Below are positions 23,697 through 32,165 of a stretch of 51,236 bases of DNA, piece by piece. A program made the translations under genes and the position numbers. Below the pieces are notes generated by a model. It worked only from the letters and a program-made list of their open reading frames with translations, was not told the origin of the DNA and did no database searches. Origin of the DNA: Planctomycetota bacterium. Lineage in GTDB: Bacteria > Planctomycetota > Planctomycetia > Pirellulales > JADFKK01. Numbering within the stretch: the stretch's first letter is position 1; every line of letters begins with the position of its first letter. The DNA is taken from NCBI GenBank assembly GCA_022564995.1, contig JADFKK010000011.1, positions 1 through 51,236 of the forward strand, read 5' to 3'.

Positions 23697-24228
23697 CGCT
23701 TGCTCCTGTGGAGAAATGGATCGATTTGTCGTCTTCTATCGATCGTAATTGGAGTGTCGATTTTTACAAATCTTCCGGCCAGGCGTGCGCAGCGGGGATT
23801 TGACTTTTCGCGAATCGATGCGCGCGCTGCGATTCGTCGAAAAAACAGGAATAGGCGTTACGCCAAGCGACAATTTGGAGCGACGATTTGGCGGTGTTTT
23901 TCGTCTGTTTTTCGTCGAAAAAAAATCTTTTTGGCCGGCCGATTCTGTGTTGACGAAAAACCACAGCGCCAAAGAAACACCACCTCGGCGTGGTCTTTTC
24001 GCCACACCCGCTGGTCGATACCGATTCGCCGCGCCAGTGCGAAATCGTATATCCCACAACGCGTTACGTCTTCAGGCGGGCCTGCTTCTCTCTCGGGGCA
24101 CGCCGCTTGCCCATGGTTGGAGTGTGAAAAATGTACCGCGTTGCGATGCGTCCGACCTCGACCATATCGCAGTCTAAAAACCAACATCTCGGCCGGTCGC
24201 ACAGGCCGCCTTCCCTGGAGCCAATCAA
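23697..24228. other. Long divergent intergenic region, partly AT-rich
   Basis: No gene. Positions 23760-23960 are clearly AT-richer than the surroundings and contain TTCGTCGAAAAAA twice (about 23833 and 23911) plus a related GACGAAAAAC near 23953. Repeats of this type between divergent genes could be regulator sites. Short open frames here lack any protein-like features. Confidence 0.45.
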
Positions 24229-24591
24229 ATGAACTGCTGGCAAATGAACTGCTGGAATCGTTTCCGTCACGACGAGACGGGCTTCGTCGTCTCCACCGAG
24301 TTGATTCTGATCGCCACCGTGCTGGTCATCGGCCTACTGGCTGGACTGGTCAGCGTTCGCGATCAGGTGGTCCAGGAATTGGGCGATCTGGCCTCGGCCG
24401 CCTCCGATTTCGACCAGTCGTTTTCCTATCATGGTTGGTCCGGACATGGGGGCAGCGTGTCGGGAAGTAACTTCGATGACAAGACCGACAATTGCGATGC
24501 GGCCGGCGGGCAAGTCTTCGATCCGAGGTGTATCTTCACTTCCTCCTGCATCACCGTGCAGCGCGAGGCCACTGACGAGCAGCCGCAGTAA
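24229..24591 (+). CDS. Pilin-like small membrane protein, copy 2
   Basis: 120 residues. HDETGFVVSTELILIATVLV followed by IGLLAGLVSVRDQVVQELGD is nearly identical to copy 1; the C-terminal TDNCDAAGGQVFDPRCIF and SSCI keep the same three cysteines. The start region is duplicated: CAAATGAACTGCTGG occurs twice in a row (24226-24255), giving two in-frame ATGs 15 bases apart. GGAG at 24217-24220 favours the first. Probably a Flp-like pilin or membrane-anchored small protein. Confidence 0.78.
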   Translation: MNCWQMNCWNRFRHDETGFVVSTELILIATVLVIGLLAGLVSVRDQVVQELGDLASAASDFDQSFSYHGWSGHGGSVSGSNFDDKTDNCDAAGGQVFDPRCIFTSSCITVQREATDEQPQ

Positions 24592-24612
24592 CGCCCGGGC
24601 ACACTCGGCGTC

Positions 24613-24642
24613 TTGCCGATCCGTATCAAACCCTGGTACGAT
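24613..24642 (+). promoter_or_regulatory. Candidate promoter of the alpha-toroid gene
   Basis: TTGCCG (24613-24618), 18-base spacer, TACGAT (24637-24642), 67 bases before the ATG at 24710. Reasonable but not a strong match. Confidence 0.35.
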
Positions 24643-24709
24643 GACAGGCATCGCGAGGTGGACCCACCTTGCCTTCCAAGCCTGTGAGGTCGAACCGGGA
24701 GCACGGATC

Positions 24710-25744
24710 ATGTGCAAGACAAATGTTCTGCTGGCCACAATCGTCGCTGTCGCTGTCGTGGCCACGGCCGCGCAAGCATTTGCGGAGACTCCCCAGGCGA
24801 CGCCCGAGACGCTCAAGTCGGCCATCACCAAATCGCTGGCTTTGATCGAAAGCAGCACGCGAGAGTATCGTAAAGAACGCAAGTGTTTCTCCTGCCATCA
24901 TCAGGCGGCGCCGCTGTTGACGCTGGCCGCAGCCAAGGGGCACGGGTTTGAGATCGACGAGAAGAACTTCGCCGTGCAAACGAAGTGGACCGCCGATCAT
25001 CTCCGGCGCGGGCAGAAGAGCTACCTGGCGGGCAATGGCCAGGGCGGCCGCGTCGACACGGCCGGCTATGCACTTTGGGCGCTCGACGTCGGCGACTGGA
25101 AGCCGGACGAAGTGACCGCTGCGGTGACCGGCTATCTGATCTCTTTTCAGAAAGATACGGGCCACTGGCGCCGCATCGGCAACCGGCCACCGTCGCAGGC
25201 GAGCAGCTTCACGACGACCTATCTGGCTCTGCGCGGACTGGGCACCTTCGGCACGAAGGAGCAGGCCGGCGCCATCGCCGAGCGCCAAAGTCAAGCGCTC
25301 AAGTGGCTGCTGAAAACCAAGGCCAAGGACGCCGAGGATCGGGCCTTCCGGCTGCGCGGGCTGCATTATTTGCAGGCGGAGAAAGACGCGCTCGACGGCG
25401 CCGCGAAGGAGTTGATTGACGCCCAGCGCGAAGACGGCGGCTGGGCTCAACTCGACGACATGCCGAGCGATGCTTACGCCACGGCGACCACGCTGATCGC
25501 GTTGCACGAAGCCGGCGGGCTGAAAACCGACGCAGAGGCTTACCGTCGAGGCGTGAAGTTTCTGCTCGAGGCGCAACTCGACGACGGCTCTTGGCAAGTG
25601 AAAACCCGTAGCAAGCCGTTCCAAAAATACTTCGAGAGCGGCTATCCCCACGGCAAAGATCAGTTCATCTCCATCACCGCAAGCTGTCGGGCCACGACGG
25701 CGCTGCTGCTGACCGTGCCGAAGCCGGCGGCCAGTGCGAAGTAA
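24710..25744 (+). CDS. Exported alpha-toroid (prenyltransferase/squalene-cyclase-like) protein with CxxCH
   Basis: 344 residues. Signal peptide VLLATIVAVAVVATAAQAFA. At 59-63 there is CFSCH, a heme-c type CxxCH motif, followed by another His. The body has the repeats of an alpha/alpha toroid: TAGYALWALDVGDW, ELIDAQREDGGWAQLDDMPS, FLLEAQLDDGSWQV, that is QxxDGGW/QxxDGSW motifs typical of squalene-hopene cyclases and related proteins. The DxDD catalytic motif of cyclases is not seen, so enzymatic cyclisation is doubtful. Proteins with this combination occur in planctomycetes and are of unknown function; a heme-carrying periplasmic protein is possible. The long antisense frame is a shadow. Confidence 0.78.
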   Translation: MCKTNVLLATIVAVAVVATAAQAFAETPQATPETLKSAITKSLALIESSTREYRKERKCFSCHHQAAPLLTLAAAKGHGFEIDEKNFAVQTKWTADHLRRGQKSYLAGNGQGGRVDTAGYALWALDVGDWKPDEVTAAVTGYLISFQKDTGHWRRIGNRPPSQASSFTTTYLALRGLGTFGTKEQAGAIAERQSQALKWLLKTKAKDAEDRAFRLRGLHYLQAEKDALDGAAKELIDAQREDGGWAQLDDMPSDAYATATTLIALHEAGGLKTDAEAYRRGVKFLLEAQLDDGSWQVKTRSKPFQKYFESGYPHGKDQFISITASCRATTALLLTVPKPAASAK

Positions 25745-25798
25745 GTGCTACAGCGCCAAATCACCGGCGACGCGCAAGGCAAGATCGGTCGTTTCCCC

Positions 25799-25972
25799 GG
25801 AAGCAGGGGGCTGGAGGCTGGAGGCTGGAGGCTGGAGGCTGGAGGCTGGAGGCTGGGGGCTGGGGGCTAGGAAAGTAGGAAGCAAGGTTTCCCCAGCCCC
25901 TAGTCCCTAGTCCCCAGTCCCCAGTCCCCAGTCCCCAGTCCCCCGTTCCCAGTTCCCAGTTCCCAGTTCCCG
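25799..25972. repeat. G-rich/C-rich short tandem repeat tract, copy 2
   Basis: Starts with GCAGGGGGCTGGAGGCTGGA and six or so GGCTGGA units, passes through GGAAGCAAGG, then about eight CCCCAGT and CCCAGTT type units. It is the inverse-orientation counterpart of 638-797: both join a G-block, a GGAAGCAAGG or CCTTGCTTC linker, and a C-block. The tract lies between the toroid gene stop and the dehydrogenase stop, so convergent transcripts would enter it from both sides. Confidence 0.85.
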
Positions 25973-25995
25973 ACCACCTTGCGCGGCACCGAATT

Positions 25996-26862
25996 TCACG
26001 ACCTAGCTTCAAACGCCTTGATGATCGCGCTGTTGTCGGCCTCGCCGTAGCCTAGCGATTCGGCTTGCTGGAGCAGTTTCTGGTGGATCTCCGACAGCGG
26101 CAACCGGGCGCCGAGCCGCTCGGCTTCGGCCAGCATCAGCCGCACATCCTTGAGATGCTGGGAAAGCCGGGCGTGTGGGGGCGTGAATTGCTCGCCGATC
26201 ATCTTCGCGCCCTTGGTGTCCATGACGCGAGAATACGACAGCCCGGCTTGGAGAATTTCCAGCGTGCTTGCCGCGTCGAGTTCCATGCGATTCGCCAGCG
26301 ATAGCCCTTCGGCCAGCGCGGCCCGGTTGAGCCCCATCACCAGGTTCACCACGAGTTTCATCTTCGCCCCGCTGCCCCAGGGGCCGACGTGAAACACTCG
26401 CTCGGCGAATCGATCCAAAAGGCCCTCGCCGCGCCGCATGGCAGCGGCCGTGCCGCCGACCAGCGCGATCGCCTGGCCGGCCCGCACGTGCTCGCTCGAT
26501 CCGACGATGGTGGCGTCGAGATATTCGACATCTTTTCGACCGAGAGCTGCTCCGAGGGCGGCGGTTTGCTGCGGCTGGCCGGTGGTCGTGTCGATGATCA
26601 GCATCCCGGCGTCAAGCTGCGAGCCGATTTCGTCGACGACATCATGCACGACGTCGGAGTTGGGCAAACTCAAGATCAGGCAGCGACAAGACGCGGCCAC
26701 GTCGCTCGCCGATCTGGCCGGCTCTCCGCCCAGAGATCGAAAGCGGTCGATTGCATCGGCAGAAACGTCGAAGCCAATCAGTGGAACGCCGCCGCTTGCT
26801 AGTCGTTCGGCAATCGCGCTGCCCAGCAGCCCTAGCCCGATGATTCCGATTTTCTCTGTCAT
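25996..26862 (-). CDS. NAD(P)-dependent 3-hydroxyisobutyrate-dehydrogenase-like oxidoreductase
   Basis: 288 residues. N-terminal Rossmann fold with IGIIGLGLLGSAIAERLASG (GxGxxG), a CLILSLPNSDVV strand, DTTTGQP (substrate loop, DxS/T-G type) and the catalytic-lysine region GSGAKMKLVVNLVMGLN, all characteristic of beta-hydroxyacid dehydrogenases. It reduces or oxidises a small hydroxyacid using NAD(P); substrate not predictable. No Shine-Dalgarno is visible and a stable hairpin lies 10-29 bases upstream of the ATG. The gene is not in an operon with its neighbours. Confidence 0.9.
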   Translation of the reverse strand: MTEKIGIIGLGLLGSAIAERLASGGVPLIGFDVSADAIDRFRSLGGEPARSASDVAASCRCLILSLPNSDVVHDVVDEIGSQLDAGMLIIDTTTGQPQQTAALGAALGRKDVEYLDATIVGSSEHVRAGQAIALVGGTAAAMRRGEGLLDRFAERVFHVGPWGSGAKMKLVVNLVMGLNRAALAEGLSLANRMELDAASTLEILQAGLSYSRVMDTKGAKMIGEQFTPPHARLSQHLKDVRLMLAEAERLGARLPLSEIHQKLLQQAESLGYGEADNSAIIKAFEARS

Positions 26863-26871
26863 GATGGCGAG

Positions 26872-26891
26872 CCCCGAGCGTTAGCTCGGGG
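26872..26891. promoter_or_regulatory. Hairpin just upstream of the dehydrogenase start
   Basis: CCCCGAGC, loop GTTA, GCTCGGGG, 10 to 29 bases before the ATG. A stem here would occupy the ribosome-binding area. It may also be a dispersed palindrome, since this type of sequence is frequent in planctomycete intergenic DNA. Confidence 0.5.
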
Positions 26892-26933
26892 GTAATACAC
26901 TGGCATGGAGGAATCACATCGTCCCAGATGGAC

Positions 26934-26964
26934 TTACCGACGGCCTAACGGCCGCCGCTCGCCG
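26934..26964. repeat. 31-base dispersed repeat, copy 2
   Basis: Identical to 11005-11035; lies 20 bases beyond the stop of the leftward PEP-CTERM gene. See copy 1 for the shared position relative to 3' ends. Confidence 0.75.
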
Positions 26965-26983
26965 GATGCTCTCGCGGCTCGCC

Positions 26984-27904
26984 TTAGCGGCGTCGAACGA
27001 ACGGCAATAGCCCCAGACCGGCCAAGATCAGCAGCAACGACGACGGCTCGGGCACGGCCTGCGCGGCGAGGGCGGCCTCGGGTGCGCCGGCCGGACCGGG
27101 GCCGGTCCAATCGGCCAGCAAGACCGTCAGGTCCGCGAAGTTGACCACGGTGATCTCCGGCTCCACAAGATTGCCTTCGGCGACGCCGACGTCTTTGTTC
27201 CAATTGGCGAGCAGCACGGTCAGGTCTTCGAAGTCGACGAAGCCGTTGCCGTTCAAATCGCTGATCAACGCTGGCGGACTGCCCACGACGAAGGAGGTCG
27301 ACACGGGTTCAATGTCGGCCGAAAGTCCCAGCACGATGCCCAAGTCGAAGTGCAGTTCGACGGTTGACCCGCCGGGTACGACGATCTGAGCAAAGGGCCA
27401 ATTCGTAACGATTTCGGTAACAAACGGATTGATCGCAAATGCTCCGAAGAGCGTCGTGCCGAAGCTGGTGATCGCCTGCGCGGCGGCCGGCCCGGCAGCA
27501 TTGGCTGCCTCGGCGCTGGAGTCGGCGGCACCCAATGTCTCAGCCGACACAAAAAGTGGGACGATCTCCGCCGTGTTGATGAGTAAATGCGAATCGATGT
27601 CGGTTACGAACGTACTGCCTGCCGACGGCTCGTCGAGCGTGGGCGTCGTCGTGGCGCCGGCCGATTGCTGGTGGAGCGGCCCACTGATCGTGCCGTCGAA
27701 ACCGCCCAGCAAATAGTCGTTCTTTCCCCTGGCCGTAAGCTGGAACATCAGCAGATTCTCAGAGCCATCGCCGACCGAGACCGGATCGGAGATTTCCACG
27801 TCGGCGTTGAGGCCGACGAAGACGATCTCCGCGCGAACCGGACGACAACAGATCAACAGCCCTAAGACGGCTGTGATCGCCATGAGTCGGGAAGCGATTC
27901 GCAT
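26984..27904 (-). CDS. PEP-CTERM protein with dockerin-like EF-hand segment
   Basis: 306 residues. Signal peptide MAITAVLGLLICCRPVRA after a basic start. The body is beta-rich (TFVTDIDSHLLINTAEIVPL, PGGSTVELHFDLGI). Residues 212-262 contain DLNGNGFVDFEDLTVLLANW and FADLTVLLADW, two dockerin-type calcium-binding loop-helix units, the second with a degenerate loop. It ends with VPEPSSLLLILAGLGLLPFV and RRR, the sorting signal. Probably secreted and anchored. CAGGAAAG precedes ATG 27904, and a TATAAT box occurs at 27965-27970 on this strand. Confidence 0.88.
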   Translation of the reverse strand: MRIASRLMAITAVLGLLICCRPVRAEIVFVGLNADVEISDPVSVGDGSENLLMFQLTARGKNDYLLGGFDGTISGPLHQQSAGATTTPTLDEPSAGSTFVTDIDSHLLINTAEIVPLFVSAETLGAADSSAEAANAAGPAAAQAITSFGTTLFGAFAINPFVTEIVTNWPFAQIVVPGGSTVELHFDLGIVLGLSADIEPVSTSFVVGSPPALISDLNGNGFVDFEDLTVLLANWNKDVGVAEGNLVEPEITVVNFADLTVLLADWTGPGPAGAPEAALAAQAVPEPSSLLLILAGLGLLPFVRRR

Positions 27905-28016
27905 ACGGCTTTCCTGTTAATTGTGCGGTGCGCCACACTAACTTGCAAAAGCTCAAAGACCCTCATTATAACGCCAACGTCCGCAGATGATACCAAATTG
28001 TGCGTCAGCCCATCTT

Positions 28017-28045
28017 TTGACAGCTTGGCAGGCCGCACGTATCAT
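28017..28045 (+). promoter_or_regulatory. Sigma-70-type promoter of the GDSL gene
   Basis: Perfect TTGACA (28017-28022), 17-base spacer, TATCAT (28040-28045), 42 bases before the ATG at 28088. The best promoter match in the window. Confidence 0.65.
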
Positions 28046-28087
28046 CAGGGGAAGGTTCTACCCATTGCTTCCAACCCCTAAACTGTT

Positions 28088-29980
28088 ATGACGTTGCGAC
28101 GAGCCATCGCGATTCTGCTGGCGGTTTTCGCCCTGGGAACGGCCTCGCTACATGCCGGGCCGTATTCGCAGATGGTCGTCTTTGGCGATAGCCTCTCGGA
28201 CACCGGAAACGTCGACGATATTTCGTTCGGGTTTGTGCCGGGCTCGGATTATTGGGAGGGTCGGTTTTCCAATGGCCCTCTGTGGGAGGAGCACGTGGCC
28301 GAGGAGATTGGGCTGCCGACACCGACGCCGAGCCGCGACGGCGGGCTGAATTTCGCCTTCGGCGGCGCGGAGACCGGCGGCGGGTCGATCCCCGTACTGC
28401 CGCCGTTTATCTCGCTGCCGAATCTGGGAACGCAGATCGACGACTACCTGGACGACCATCGGCCCAACGGCAACATTCTCTACATGGTCTGGGGCGGCGG
28501 AAACGATTTTCTCGAAGGCGATACGACCAACCCGGCCGTGCCGGCGGCGAATCTGGCCGATCACGTTCGCACGCTCGCGGCGGCCGGGGCGCGAAACTTC
28601 ATCGTGCCGAATCTGCCGCTCATGGGTCAGTTACCGCGCCATCGCGGCACCGCCCGTGAGGCGATCATGGACAGCCGCAGCCGACAGTTTAGCGTCCTGC
28701 TGGCCGGCCACTTGGACACCATCGAGCGAGACCTGGGAGTGACGATCTTTCGGCCTGACGTGCTGGGCTTCTTCGAGCAGGTCATCGCCGATCCCGCGTC
28801 GGCCGGACTGATCAACGTCACGCAGCCGGCGCTGGACAGCGGCACGAACAATCCCGACGGCTATCTGTTCTGGGACGACATTCACCCCAGCCGCGCCGGA
28901 CACCGGCTGCTCGGCGAGCAGGTTGCCTCGATGTTGGTGCCGTTTGAAACGCACGCCCTGGTGTCGGCGGAATCGACGACCGCTTGGACGGACCCGCAGG
29001 CTTGGGCACCGACCGGTGTGCCCAACGGCAACTGGAATGCGAGGGTTTTCAATTGGCGCGACGAGCGCGGTCGGCAAGTCGTCGTCGAGGGCAACCGCCA
29101 GGTGAATCGTCTTTCGATCGAAGGCAAAACGCACTTGATGCAGGTGCTCATCGACACGGGCGCGACGCTTACCGTAAGCGAGAACGCGGAGGTGATCGGC
29201 ACGGGCGGCATCGTCATCCGCGGCGGCACATTGACCGCCGAGCGCGTCGATCTACAAGGTGGGCTGCTGTTCGGCAACGGTACGGTCCGCGGCGACGTGC
29301 TCAACGCCGGTGAGCTCGCGGCGAGTGGTGTCGGCGGGCCGCTACGAATCGACGGCGACTTCCGCCAGATGTCCGCCGGAACGCTTACGGTTTTCATCGG
29401 CGGGCTAAACACCAATCAATTCAGCCAACTAGAAGTCACAGGCGCGGCCACGCTCGCCGGCCCACTCAGCGTCAGCGCCGTCGACGACTTCGAGATGCTC
29501 CCCGGCGATCGCTTTGAGTTTCTCACGTTCGCCAGCCGCGACGGACAGTTTTCATCGCTTGAGTTCGTCGGGCCAGCCGGCCTGTCGCTAGCGGTCGATT
29601 ACGATGACGACGCGGCCGTGCTGCTCGCGGGCGCTACGGGCGGCGACGCCAATCTCGACGGCGCCGTCACCGCCGCCGATCTCGACATCCTCCGCCAAAA
29701 CTGGAAATCCACAGACCTCGAGCGCGGCTGGCGGAGCGGCGACTTCAACCAAGACGGCCAAATCAACCTCGTCGACCTCATCATCACCGCCCAAAATTGG
29801 CAAGCCGGCGTGCCGGGCGGTTCGCCGGCAGCTCTCGACGTGGAAGCCTTTCTGGCCGACATGCAACCGGTGCCGGAGCCTTCTGGAGCCTGCTTACTGG
29901 CGATCGGTCTGAGCCTGATACTACTGCGACAGATCAGGTCGGGCAGACGGATCCCCGCTACTGTGCCAACTCCCACTTGA
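28088..29980 (+). CDS. Secreted GDSL esterase/lipase with dockerin and PEP-CTERM
   Basis: 630 residues. Signal peptide (AIAILLAVFALGTASLHA). GDSL hydrolase domain 26-280: block I VVFGDSLSDTGN with nucleophile Ser35, block III MVWGGGNDFLEG, block V WDDIHPSRAGH with Asp263 and His266, so the catalytic set is complete. A beta-helix-like autotransporter-type spacer (VSENAEVIGTGGIVIRGGTL) follows, then a dockerin-like pair GDANLDGAVTAADLDILRQN and GDFNQDGQINLVDLIITAQN, and the sorting tail VPEPSGACLLAIGLSLILLR. It likely hydrolyses ester bonds of polysaccharides or lipids at the cell surface. Its 3' end overlaps the convergent WD40 gene by 23 bases. Confidence 0.92.
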   Translation: MTLRRAIAILLAVFALGTASLHAGPYSQMVVFGDSLSDTGNVDDISFGFVPGSDYWEGRFSNGPLWEEHVAEEIGLPTPTPSRDGGLNFAFGGAETGGGSIPVLPPFISLPNLGTQIDDYLDDHRPNGNILYMVWGGGNDFLEGDTTNPAVPAANLADHVRTLAAAGARNFIVPNLPLMGQLPRHRGTAREAIMDSRSRQFSVLLAGHLDTIERDLGVTIFRPDVLGFFEQVIADPASAGLINVTQPALDSGTNNPDGYLFWDDIHPSRAGHRLLGEQVASMLVPFETHALVSAESTTAWTDPQAWAPTGVPNGNWNARVFNWRDERGRQVVVEGNRQVNRLSIEGKTHLMQVLIDTGATLTVSENAEVIGTGGIVIRGGTLTAERVDLQGGLLFGNGTVRGDVLNAGELAASGVGGPLRIDGDFRQMSAGTLTVFIGGLNTNQFSQLEVTGAATLAGPLSVSAVDDFEMLPGDRFEFLTFASRDGQFSSLEFVGPAGLSLAVDYDDDAAVLLAGATGGDANLDGAVTAADLDILRQNWKSTDLERGWRSGDFNQDGQINLVDLIITAQNWQAGVPGGSPAALDVEAFLADMQPVPEPSGACLLAIGLSLILLRQIRSGRRIPATVPTPT

Positions 29981-32165
29981 TCGATCTGACTCGGGCCGGG
30001 TCGTTCTTCCAGCCGTACTTTTTGGAGAACTGCGCCGGCGTGAGCGTTTCTTGCCCGTCGCTGGTGGCTACGACGTAGACCAGATGCTTCGCGCTTTGCG
30101 GATCGCCGCGCCAGTGACCGTTGGGATCGATGGTGACGTGATCGCCGCCGGGCAGCGCCAACAGAACCTGAATCGGCTGGCCAAATCTGGCCCGCCAAAG
30201 GGTCATGATCTGCGGACCGGGCGCCGCCAGCACGCGGCGATTTGGCGAAAGGACACCCCTGGCCGGCAGCACCTGCATGGCGCGGTGCGTGTCCAATTCG
30301 GAGGTCCAAAACCGCAGCGTGCGGCCGTCGCTGCTGACGACGGTTTCATCGTCGTCCCATTGAAGATCGACGATCTTGCCGACGTCCTCGCGAAACTGAC
30401 GAAGCTGTTTCCCTGCGGCGTCCCAGATGACGATCGACCCGTCGAGATGTCCGCTGGCGAGCAGCTTCCCCGTCGGCGACCAACTCACGTGCGAAGCGGG
30501 TGAATCGGCTTTTAGCGTGTGCAGCCGCTTGCCGGTCGTTGCATCCCAGACGCGGATGTCGTGGTCGCCTCCGCCGCTGACGAGCTTCTCGTCATCCTTC
30601 GACCAATCGAGGCACGTCGGCGCCAACGGACCGGCAGACAACACATGCTGCACGCCGCCCCGTTTCGCATCCCAGACGCGGACCGTCGTGTCGTAGCTGG
30701 CGGACGCGAGCCGCGTGCCGTCACCGCTCCAGCGCAGCGCGATGACCGCGAGTTTGTGGCCGCTGAGACGAATCGCCTCGCCCATTTTCTTGCGGTCTTG
30801 CAAGAGGATATCTCCGCGCGGCCCGGCCGACGTGGCGAGCCGCTCGCCGTCGGGCGACATCCTGATGGGTCCGTGCCCTTGATCGATAGCGGCTTTCGAC
30901 GTGCCACCGCCGTCGAAAGTCACCCAAAGCAAATCTTTGCCACTATCTCTCCAGAGCATGGCCTCGCCGTCTTTGTGCCACTGCACGATCTGACGGCGAG
31001 CGCCGCCGTAGCTGCGTCCGGCGGAACCGACGCGTTTGCCGGTGTTGGTGTCCCAGATGTCATCACCTGCAATCAGACGTCGGCCGTCCGACGACCAACT
31101 CAGCCAAGGGGCCGATATGCCCGGCGGGCCGAGTTTGTAGACGAGCTTGTGGTCCGTGTCATAAACTCGAATCTCATCCTCGGTGCCGCAACTGGCCAGC
31201 AACCCGGTAGCGGGCGACCAGTCCACAGCGGACGACGACCGTCCGTCACCGCTCACCGAGTGATCGGTGCGTTTCTCGCGGGGGCCAAAATGTTTGAGAT
31301 TCTCGGCCGTTTGTTTGCCGCGCCGATCTGTTCTCTTTCTGCCCGGCTCAAAGAAAGACAGCGTTCCCGGCGACTGGAGGGCCAAGTCTCGGCTGAAAGG
31401 CGACCAGGCCAAGGCACGGCTGTTCGAGCGAATCTTATGCACGATCCCATGGGTCTTTGCATCGATTATGTAGCTGCCGCCGGGCATCGCCAGGGCCACC
31501 ATCTTCCCGTCGGGCGAGACGGCCACGTCCCTGGGAATGCTTCCTGCCGCAGTCGTCAAGGTCCACTCGGGTTTCAAGTCGCGCAGCCGCCACAGGGTGA
31601 CGTGGCCCGAGTCGGCACTCAGCACGATTCGCTTTCCATCGGGCATGAACGCCAGCGAGTTGACCGCACCCTTGCGGAAATTGGTGACGACGGAAGACTG
31701 TCCCGTCGCAACATGCCAGAAGCGTAGGCCTCCATCACTTCCGGCGGACGCCAACAGCGAGCCGTCCGGCGAGAAAGCAATCGCTCGGACCCTTCCGCGA
31801 TGGGCCGGCAAGACGCGTTGTAACTGGCCGCTTCGCGCATCCCAAAGCCGCACGGTTCCGTCCTGTCCGCCGGTCGCCAGGATCTTTCCGTCGGGTGCGA
31901 ACTTGGCGATGGTGATCGGGCCGCGATGATCGCGGGTCTCGATCGTCCAGGCCTTGACTCCCTTCAATCGCGTCGGCTCGCTGACCAGCGCGCCTGGCCC
32001 GATCTCTCCGCCCGGCGAGCCGGGAATTGATGCATGTCGAAACGGCAGTTCCTCCGCCCCGGCCGACCAGCCGAAGCAAAGCACGATGGCAAGCGACGCC
32101 AGGCTGATGCGCCTGATGCAATACATGCGCCTCGGCGCGCCGATGTCTGCGCAGGTTGCAATCAT
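29958..32165 (-). CDS. Exported WD40-repeat protein
   Basis: 735 residues. ATG 32165 overlaps the TGA of the HEAT gene (ATGA), which argues for translational coupling; ATG 32126 would give a shorter signal peptide (ISLASLAIVLCFGWSAGAEE). The mature part is all WD40: ITIAKFAPDGKILATGGQDG, GRVRAIAFSPDGSLLASAGS, KLAVIALRWSGDGTRLASAS and others, perhaps 12 to 14 blades in two propellers. The C-terminus (VVATSDGQETLTPAQFSKKY) is the end piece often seen in planctomycete WD40 proteins. Probably periplasmic scaffold. Convergent overlap with the GDSL gene at the 3' end. Confidence 0.88.
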   Translation of the reverse strand: MIATCADIGAPRRMYCIRRISLASLAIVLCFGWSAGAEELPFRHASIPGSPGGEIGPGALVSEPTRLKGVKAWTIETRDHRGPITIAKFAPDGKILATGGQDGTVRLWDARSGQLQRVLPAHRGRVRAIAFSPDGSLLASAGSDGGLRFWHVATGQSSVVTNFRKGAVNSLAFMPDGKRIVLSADSGHVTLWRLRDLKPEWTLTTAAGSIPRDVAVSPDGKMVALAMPGGSYIIDAKTHGIVHKIRSNSRALAWSPFSRDLALQSPGTLSFFEPGRKRTDRRGKQTAENLKHFGPREKRTDHSVSGDGRSSSAVDWSPATGLLASCGTEDEIRVYDTDHKLVYKLGPPGISAPWLSWSSDGRRLIAGDDIWDTNTGKRVGSAGRSYGGARRQIVQWHKDGEAMLWRDSGKDLLWVTFDGGGTSKAAIDQGHGPIRMSPDGERLATSAGPRGDILLQDRKKMGEAIRLSGHKLAVIALRWSGDGTRLASASYDTTVRVWDAKRGGVQHVLSAGPLAPTCLDWSKDDEKLVSGGGDHDIRVWDATTGKRLHTLKADSPASHVSWSPTGKLLASGHLDGSIVIWDAAGKQLRQFREDVGKIVDLQWDDDETVVSSDGRTLRFWTSELDTHRAMQVLPARGVLSPNRRVLAAPGPQIMTLWRARFGQPIQVLLALPGGDHVTIDPNGHWRGDPQSAKHLVYVVATSDGQETLTPAQFSKKYGWKNDPARVRSIKWELAQ

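Noticed and set aside
24626..25651. Leftward open frame of 341 codons opposite the alpha-toroid gene
   Set aside because: Antisense shadow; Arg/Gln/Leu-rich without motifs. The rightward frame has signal peptide and repeats.
30519..31727. Rightward open frame of 402 codons opposite the WD40 gene
   Set aside because: Antisense shadow of clear WD40 repeats.
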